A DNA stretch of 64,000 bases, from positions 288,137 through 352,136 of the forward strand of contig PLBO01000151.1 in the NCBI GenBank assembly GCA_003134555.1, given 5' to 3'. Position numbers and translations under genes: made by a program. This document shows, piece after piece, positions 59,863 through 64,000 of the stretch. The DNA comes from Actinomycetota bacterium (GTDB lineage Bacteria > Actinomycetota > Acidimicrobiia > IMCC26256 > PALSA-610). Under the pieces are notes generated by a model. It was not told where the DNA came from. It made no database searches and saw only the letters and a list, made by a program, of their open reading frames with translations. The first letter of the stretch is position 1, and each line of letters starts with the position of its first letter.

Positions 59863-60450
59863 CTAGCTTCGACCGTTCCTCGCCCGGTGCTTCGAATGCT
59901 TGGCGGGTACGCGCGCCGGACCATGGTTGTCGTGTCGCGTCGTGCTCGCGTCGCGGCGCCGGATCTCTCTCGTGCGCAGGTCGGCATCGTGCATGAGTTG
60001 GGCGAGGGTGCCGCCGGGGGTGGCGTTCACCATTCCTATGGTGAGGATGAGCCGGTCGGCAGAGTCGGTCGCGTCGGTGATCGCGTGTGCGCCTTCGACG
60101 ACGGGCACGGCATTGTCGGTGTACTCGGCCAGGAGCGCGGCGAGGCGATAGTCGCCGACCCGGCCGAGGATGTCAGTCTCGCGGTAGAAGTCGCGGAGTT
60201 GGTGGGCCATCGAGATCAGCGCCTGCGTGATCATGTCGGTGTCGGCCGACGATCGGCTCGCGTCGTCGATCTCGAAATCGAAATAGGCAAGTGCCAGCGG
60301 CGCGTCGCGCTGTTGTGACGAAAGGAACATCTCGTTCGCACGGGCAACGAACCCGGCGTGGTCGTACACGCCGGTGAGGCCGTCGATGCAGGCCTCGCCT
60401 GCCGTGCCGCCGTTTACGGGAGGCGTCGCTTTCGCTGTCCTTACCCGCAC
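59863..60450 (-). CDS. Degenerate GGDEF-domain protein
   Basis: A ~195-residue protein: DGLTGVYDHAGFVARANEMF starts a GGDEF fold, and DAPLALAYFDFEIDDASRSS its metal-binding strand. The signature itself reads GRVGDYRLAALL instead of R-x-GGDEF, so it cannot be an active diguanylate cyclase and probably acts as a sensor or binding module. GTG at 60450 is chosen because it begins just before the domain; a longer frame overlaps the opposite-strand small gene. Confidence 0.7.
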   Translation of the reverse strand: MRVRTAKATPPVNGGTAGEACIDGLTGVYDHAGFVARANEMFLSSQQRDAPLALAYFDFEIDDASRSSADTDMITQALISMAHQLRDFYRETDILGRVGDYRLAALLAEYTDNAVPVVEGAHAITDATDSADRLILTIGMVNATPGGTLAQLMHDADLRTREIRRRDASTTRHDNHGPARVPAKHSKHRARNGRS

Positions 60451-60558
60451 GAGTCGGATATCGGCCGATTCGGTGGCGAGTTGAGAGTGCCCGCGGGTGG
60501 GCCGCTTCAGGACCGGATCGCCGGTTCCGACAAAGGAGCCCGAACCGAGGGGAGCCAC

Positions 60559-60783
60559 ATGTTGAGACCTCCGGGGAAGGGCTTCAAGAAGGTCTCCGTC
60601 GCGAGCACGTTGTGCCCGGCGTGCGCGCAGCGAATCGAGCATCGGAGCAGCTCGGTCGTCGCCGCTGCGCAGGCCGAAACTCCCGACGGCACCGTAACGA
60701 AACTCATCGCGGATGAGAGGCTCGTGATTCATACGTGTACGGCGAGCCGGGACGAACTACCCGAGATCGGGCTGCCCACCTAG
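60559..60783 (+). CDS. Small Cys-x2-Cys protein of unknown function
   Basis: A 74-residue ORF with a possible metal site ([13 protein letters not shown]) and a single further Cys (IHTCTAS). GGGGAG lies four bases before ATG at 60559, and third codon positions are GC-rich like real genes here. I do not recognise it. It ends 25 bases before the epoxide-hydrolase gene. It could still be spurious. Confidence 0.5.
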   Translation: MLRPPGKGFKKVSVASTLCPACAQRIEHRSSSVVAAAQAETPDGTVTKLIADERLVIHTCTASRDELPEIGLPT

Positions 60784-60796
60784 CGAGACGCTGTTG

Positions 60797-60802
60797 TAGC
60801 GT
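60797..60802 (+). promoter_or_regulatory. -10 element of the epoxide hydrolase gene
   Basis: TAGCGT, followed by six bases and ATG at 60809; no ribosome binding site. Confidence 0.55.
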
Positions 60803-60808
60803 CGCCGC

Positions 60809-61930
60809 ATGGCAGGCGACGACATCCGTCCGTTCCGTGTCGAGGTTCCCGAAGCCGTGCTCGACGACCTCCGCGACCGGCTCGGACGCACGCGCTGGCC
60901 CGACCAGATCCCGGGCAGCGGTTGGGACTACGGCACCGATCTCGCGTACCTGCAGGATCTCTGCGATCACTGGGCCTCCAAGTTCGACTGGCGTGTGCAG
61001 GAGGAGCGGTTCAACCGTTGGCCGCACTTCCTCACCGACATTGACGGCCAGCAGATCCACTTCATCCACGCTCGCTCCGACGACCCGAACGCGCTGCCGC
61101 TGATCATCACCCACGGTTGGCCGGGTTCGGTTGCCGAGTTCCTCGACGTGATCGAGCCGTTGCGCGAGACGTTTCACGTCGTCGCGCCGTCGTTGCCCGG
61201 CTACGGGTGGTCGGGTCCGACGACCGAGCCGGGATGGGACGTGCAGCGCACAGCCGTTGCCTGGAAGACGCTGATGGCCCGACTCGGCTACGAGCGCTAC
61301 GGCGCGCAGGGCGGCGACTGGGGCGCGATGGTGTCGGCGCGCTTGGCGGCGATCGACCCCGAGCACATGGTCGGGCTGCACTCGAACATGCTGCTCGCGT
61401 TCCCGGCCGACGCGAGCGGGATCGAGCTCACGGAACAAGAGACGGCCGACCTCACTTCGGCGGGCGAGTTCATGACGCGTGGCGCCGCGTACCAGGAGAT
61501 TCAAGGCAAGAACCCGCAGACGCTGGGTTACGGCCTCACCGACTCGCCGGCTGGTCTGGCGGGCTGGATCGTCGAGAAGTTCCGGGCGTGGACCGACAAC
61601 GGAGGCAGCCCGGACGACGCGGTCACGCGCGATCAACTGCTGACGAACCTCACCGTCTACTGGGTGACGAAGACGATCAACTCGTCGATCCGGTTGTATT
61701 GCGAGTCGCAGCGCACCGACCGGTTTGGGCCGACGGGCGAGTACGTCACGGTCCCCACGGCGGCCGCGGTGTTTCCGAAGGAGATGTTCCGGATCCCGCG
61801 GGCCTACGCCGAATCGCGGTTCAACCTCGTCCGCTACACGCGATTCGACCGGGGCGGCCATTTCGCCGCGCTCGAGGAGCCCGATCTCCTCGTGCAAGAT
61901 GTACAGGAGTTCTTCCGCGACCTGAGGTGA
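60809..61930 (+). CDS. Epoxide hydrolase (microsomal type)
   Basis: A 373-residue alpha/beta hydrolase with the N-terminal EHN region ([20 protein letters not shown], then [11 protein letters not shown]) found in microsomal-type epoxide hydrolases. Oxyanion motif HGWPGS at 102-107, nucleophile D170 in [11 protein letters not shown], and catalytic His in [15 protein letters not shown]. It opens epoxides to diols, possibly from lipid or xenobiotic breakdown. Leaderless-type promoter. The amidohydrolase follows after four bases. Confidence 0.92.
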   Translation: MAGDDIRPFRVEVPEAVLDDLRDRLGRTRWPDQIPGSGWDYGTDLAYLQDLCDHWASKFDWRVQEERFNRWPHFLTDIDGQQIHFIHARSDDPNALPLIITHGWPGSVAEFLDVIEPLRETFHVVAPSLPGYGWSGPTTEPGWDVQRTAVAWKTLMARLGYERYGAQGGDWGAMVSARLAAIDPEHMVGLHSNMLLAFPADASGIELTEQETADLTSAGEFMTRGAAYQEIQGKNPQTLGYGLTDSPAGLAGWIVEKFRAWTDNGGSPDDAVTRDQLLTNLTVYWVTKTINSSIRLYCESQRTDRFGPTGEYVTVPTAAAVFPKEMFRIPRAYAESRFNLVRYTRFDRGGHFAALEEPDLLVQDVQEFFRDLR

Positions 61931-61934
61931 GGAC

Positions 61935-63644
61935 ATGCACGATCTGGTGATCAAGGGCGGGTCGGTCGTCGACGGGACGGGCGCTCCGGCGCGAACGGCC
62001 GACGTTGCGATCACCGACGGTGTCATCACCGACGTCGGCATGGTCAAGGGCGCGGCCCGCGAGACCGTCGATGCCGACGGCGCGCTCGTCACGCCCGGCT
62101 TCGTCGACGTGCACACGCACTTCGACGGACAGGTCACCTGGGATCCGTTGCTCACTCCGAGCTGCTGGCACGGCGTCACCACCATCGTCATGGGCAACTG
62201 CGGTGTCGGCTTCGCTCCCGTCAAGCCCGATCGGCACGCGTGGCTCATCGGTCTGATGGAAGGCGTCGAAGACATACCCGGCGCCGCCCTCTCCGAAGGC
62301 ATCAAGTGGGGCTGGGAGCACTATCCCGAGTATCTCGATGCCGTCGAGCGCGCGCCGAAGATGCTCGACGTCGGCGCGCAGGTGCCGCACGGCGCGGTGC
62401 GCGGGTACGTGATGGGGGAGCGGGGCGCGAAGAACGAACCCGCCACGCCCGACGACATCGAGGCCATGGCCCGCATCGTGCGCGAGGGGATGGAGGCCGG
62501 TGCGCTCGGGTTTTCGACCAGCCGCACGATCGCGCACATGGCGATCGACGGCGAACCCGTTCCCGGCACGTTCGCGGCCGAGGACGAGCTGTTCGGTATC
62601 GGGCGCGTCCTGGGCGAGCTCGGCACCGGGGTGTTCGAGCTCGCGCCCGCCGGCGCGCTCGGTGAGGATCTCGCGGCGCCCGAACGCGAGATGGCGTGGA
62701 TGCGCAAGCTCTCGCAGGCGATCAAACGTCCCGTGTCGTTCGCGCTCACGCAGAACGACCACGATCCCGAGTCGTGGCGCCTGATGCTCGACCTTTGCGC
62801 GGAGTCGGCGGCCGAGGGCGCGCAGGTGAGGCCACAAGTAGCCGGTCGTCCGGTGAGCCTGTTGCTCGGGCTCATCACGTTTCACCCGTTCGCGTACTGC
62901 CCGTCGTGGGCGCCCATCGGCGCGGCCTCGCTCTCGGAGAAAGTTGCGGCGATGCGCGACCCGGCGTTGCGCGCCAAGCTGCTCGCCGAGGTCGACGACG
63001 CGATCGCGCCGATGCGGCAGTTCCTCGATCCGGCGCGTGCGTTCCCGATGGGAGCGGTCCCCGACTACGAACCGTCGCCGGATCACAGCGTCGCCGCGCT
63101 CGCACGCGCGCAGAACCGTCCGGAGATGGAGGTGTTCTACGACGCACTCCTCGCCGACGACGGTCTCGCGCTCGTGCTGCGACCCCTGCTCAACTACACC
63201 GACTTCTCGCTCGATGCCGTGCGCGAGATGTTGTTGCATCCGAGCAGCGCGTGGGGACTCGGCGACGGCGGCGCCCACTGCGGAACGACGTGCGACGCGA
63301 GCACTCCCACGTTCATGCTCGCGCACTGGGCTCGCGACCGTTCCCACGACCGACTCCCGCTGGAGTGGATCGTGAAGAAGATGACGGCCGACACCGCGTC
63401 GATGTACGGGCTCGGCGACCGGGGCGTGCTGCAACCCGGGAAGGTCGGCGACGTCAACGTCATCGACTTCGAGCACGTGCAGCTCGAGCGACCGGTGATG
63501 GTGCACGACCTTCCCGGCGACGCGCGCCGCTTCGTCCAGCGCGCGCGTGGATACGTCACCACGGTGAAGTCAGGCGAGGTCATCCTGTGCGACGGCGACG
63601 ATCAGGGCGCGCGGCCCGGTCGCCTGCTGCGCGGCGCGCGTTAG
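61935..63644 (+). CDS. N-acyl-D-amino-acid-deacylase-type amidohydrolase
   Basis: A 569-residue metal-dependent hydrolase. [20 protein letters not shown] starts the composite domain; H60 and H62 in [10 protein letters not shown] bind metal; [20 protein letters not shown] and [16 protein letters not shown] are family blocks, the last with the catalytic Asp region. D-aminoacylase-like or hydantoin/urea-type substrates are possible. It is closely linked to the epoxide hydrolase; its stop overlaps the convergent membrane-protein gene by three bases. Confidence 0.9.
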   Translation: MHDLVIKGGSVVDGTGAPARTADVAITDGVITDVGMVKGAARETVDADGALVTPGFVDVHTHFDGQVTWDPLLTPSCWHGVTTIVMGNCGVGFAPVKPDRHAWLIGLMEGVEDIPGAALSEGIKWGWEHYPEYLDAVERAPKMLDVGAQVPHGAVRGYVMGERGAKNEPATPDDIEAMARIVREGMEAGALGFSTSRTIAHMAIDGEPVPGTFAAEDELFGIGRVLGELGTGVFELAPAGALGEDLAAPEREMAWMRKLSQAIKRPVSFALTQNDHDPESWRLMLDLCAESAAEGAQVRPQVAGRPVSLLLGLITFHPFAYCPSWAPIGAASLSEKVAAMRDPALRAKLLAEVDDAIAPMRQFLDPARAFPMGAVPDYEPSPDHSVAALARAQNRPEMEVFYDALLADDGLALVLRPLLNYTDFSLDAVREMLLHPSSAWGLGDGGAHCGTTCDASTPTFMLAHWARDRSHDRLPLEWIVKKMTADTASMYGLGDRGVLQPGKVGDVNVIDFEHVQLERPVMVHDLPGDARRFVQRARGYVTTVKSGEVILCDGDDQGARPGRLLRGAR

Positions 63645-64000
63645 ACGCCGGGCTTCCAGATCATCAGGATCAGGAAGATCACGACGACGATGTTGAGCGT
63701 CGCGCCGGCTGCGGCTTGCCGCTTGCCGAGCGCCTGGATCTGCGCGGCCTGCGGGGGTGGCCCGGCGGTGGGCGGCGGACCCTGTTCCATGTCGGCGAGC
63801 AGCGCGTTGATCTTCCTGTGCCCCGGAATAAGGATCGAGTGCGAGATCCCGATCGCGAACACGTAGAGCAGCAAGCTGAGCCAGATCCACGTTTGCGAGA
63901 ACTTCCACGCGTGATGACTCGCCAAAACCAACAAGATCCCGAAGACCGGAATCGCGTAGATGAAGTACTCACCGATGCTCGACACGGCATAGTTCGCCTC
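63641..64000 (-). CDS. DUF2269-like membrane protein (partial)
   Basis: The C-terminal ~119 residues are in the window; the frame runs off the right edge. Three hydrophobic helices are visible (FIYAIPVFGILLVLAS, WIWLSLLLYVFAIGIS, TLNIVVVIFLILMIWKP) plus the soluble loop GHRKINALLADMEQ. Helix order and the 'I/F-KP' ending fit DUF2269. GTG at 63985 could be a start, but family length suggests more residues lie beyond the window. Confidence 0.65.
   Translation of the reverse strand, partial: EANYAVSSIGEYFIYAIPVFGILLVLASHHAWKFSQTWIWLSLLLYVFAIGISHSILIPGHRKINALLADMEQGPPPTAGPPPQAAQIQALGKRQAAAGATLNIVVVIFLILMIWKPGV

Noticed and set aside
1-64000. Search for CRISPR arrays, transposases, integrases, toxin-antitoxin pairs or restriction systems
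   Set aside because: No regular spaced repeats and no gene with such motifs were seen; the window looks like ordinary chromosome.

Overview
This is a densely coded, very GC-rich actinobacterial chromosome segment, most likely from an uncultured member of the class Acidimicrobiia or a close relative. The clues are: the C-terminal end of a secreted 'GYW-(4)-DGGIF-FGDA' repeat protein at the left edge; many F420/PPOX-type, DUF35/thiolase, BKACE and epoxide-hydrolase genes; three ANTAR proteins; an intact mec-cysO-cysM-(sua5)-murI-Rv1339-rph-rdgB block as in mycobacteria; and many genes that have no Shine-Dalgarno sequence but a TAnnnT -10 element 5-8 bases before the start codon (leaderless transcription). 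I saw no rRNA, CRISPR, insertion sequence or prophage. No gene-free stretch exceeds 300 bases. RNA genes are a tmRNA (34263-34612, minus) and tRNA-Leu(UAG) (57284-57365, minus).

Left part (1-16 kb): a GGDEF/EAL signalling protein; a six-gene minus-strand run (HpnA-like epimerase, class III aminotransferase, PPOX protein, PadR regulator, ModB, ModC); a secreted SGNH hydrolase; a class I aminotransferase; an SOS-controlled dinB; two adjacent GAF-ANTAR proteins; and a TetR regulator divergent from a SnoaL-like and a deazaflavin-type gene over one shared operator.

Middle (16-45 kb): a two-component system divergent from a lipoprotein / two-ATPase / FtsX-type exporter; a YkvA-CDF fusion; an Nfu_N-HEAT protein; a PucR regulator; YceI; a MEDS protein facing an ANTAR protein; a TetR regulator next to a truncated RibD/DHFR-like remnant; a sulfotransferase; an amidase; an ArsR-SRPBCC pair with a palindrome over its start; tmRNA and, 4 kb away, smpB; NDH-2; a His-tailed thioredoxin; an MMPL transporter; a fucosidase/beta-helix fusion; EthD; BKACE; an NMO-like flavoprotein; and a frameshifted muramidase-like gene.

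Right part (45-64 kb): a long plus-strand unit begins with an orphan molybdopterin (CoxL/XDH-type) subunit translationally coupled to mec, then cysO, cysM, sua5, murI, an Rv1339-like metallo-beta-lactamase-fold protein, rph, rdgB, two tandem HSL-type esterases and a hypothetical gene, and ends at a hairpin-T5 terminator. Then come a DMT transporter, a DUF35-thiolase pair, a convergent SDR, a degenerate GGDEF protein, an epoxide hydrolase, an N-acyl-D-amino-acid-deacylase-type amidohydrolase and a partial DUF2269-like membrane protein.

The main themes are cysteine/sulfur-carrier metabolism (mec-cysO-cysM), nucleotide and RNA quality control (rdgB, rph, dinB, tmRNA-smpB), molybdenum use (modBC, molybdopterin subunit) and lipid or xenobiotic catabolism. 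No single new defence or mobile system was found. The most unusual observations are the leaderless promoter architecture with stop codons doubling as -10 elements, the masked CysO C-terminus, the fucosidase/beta-helix fusion, the zinc-less DUF35 protein and the frameshifted muramidase.
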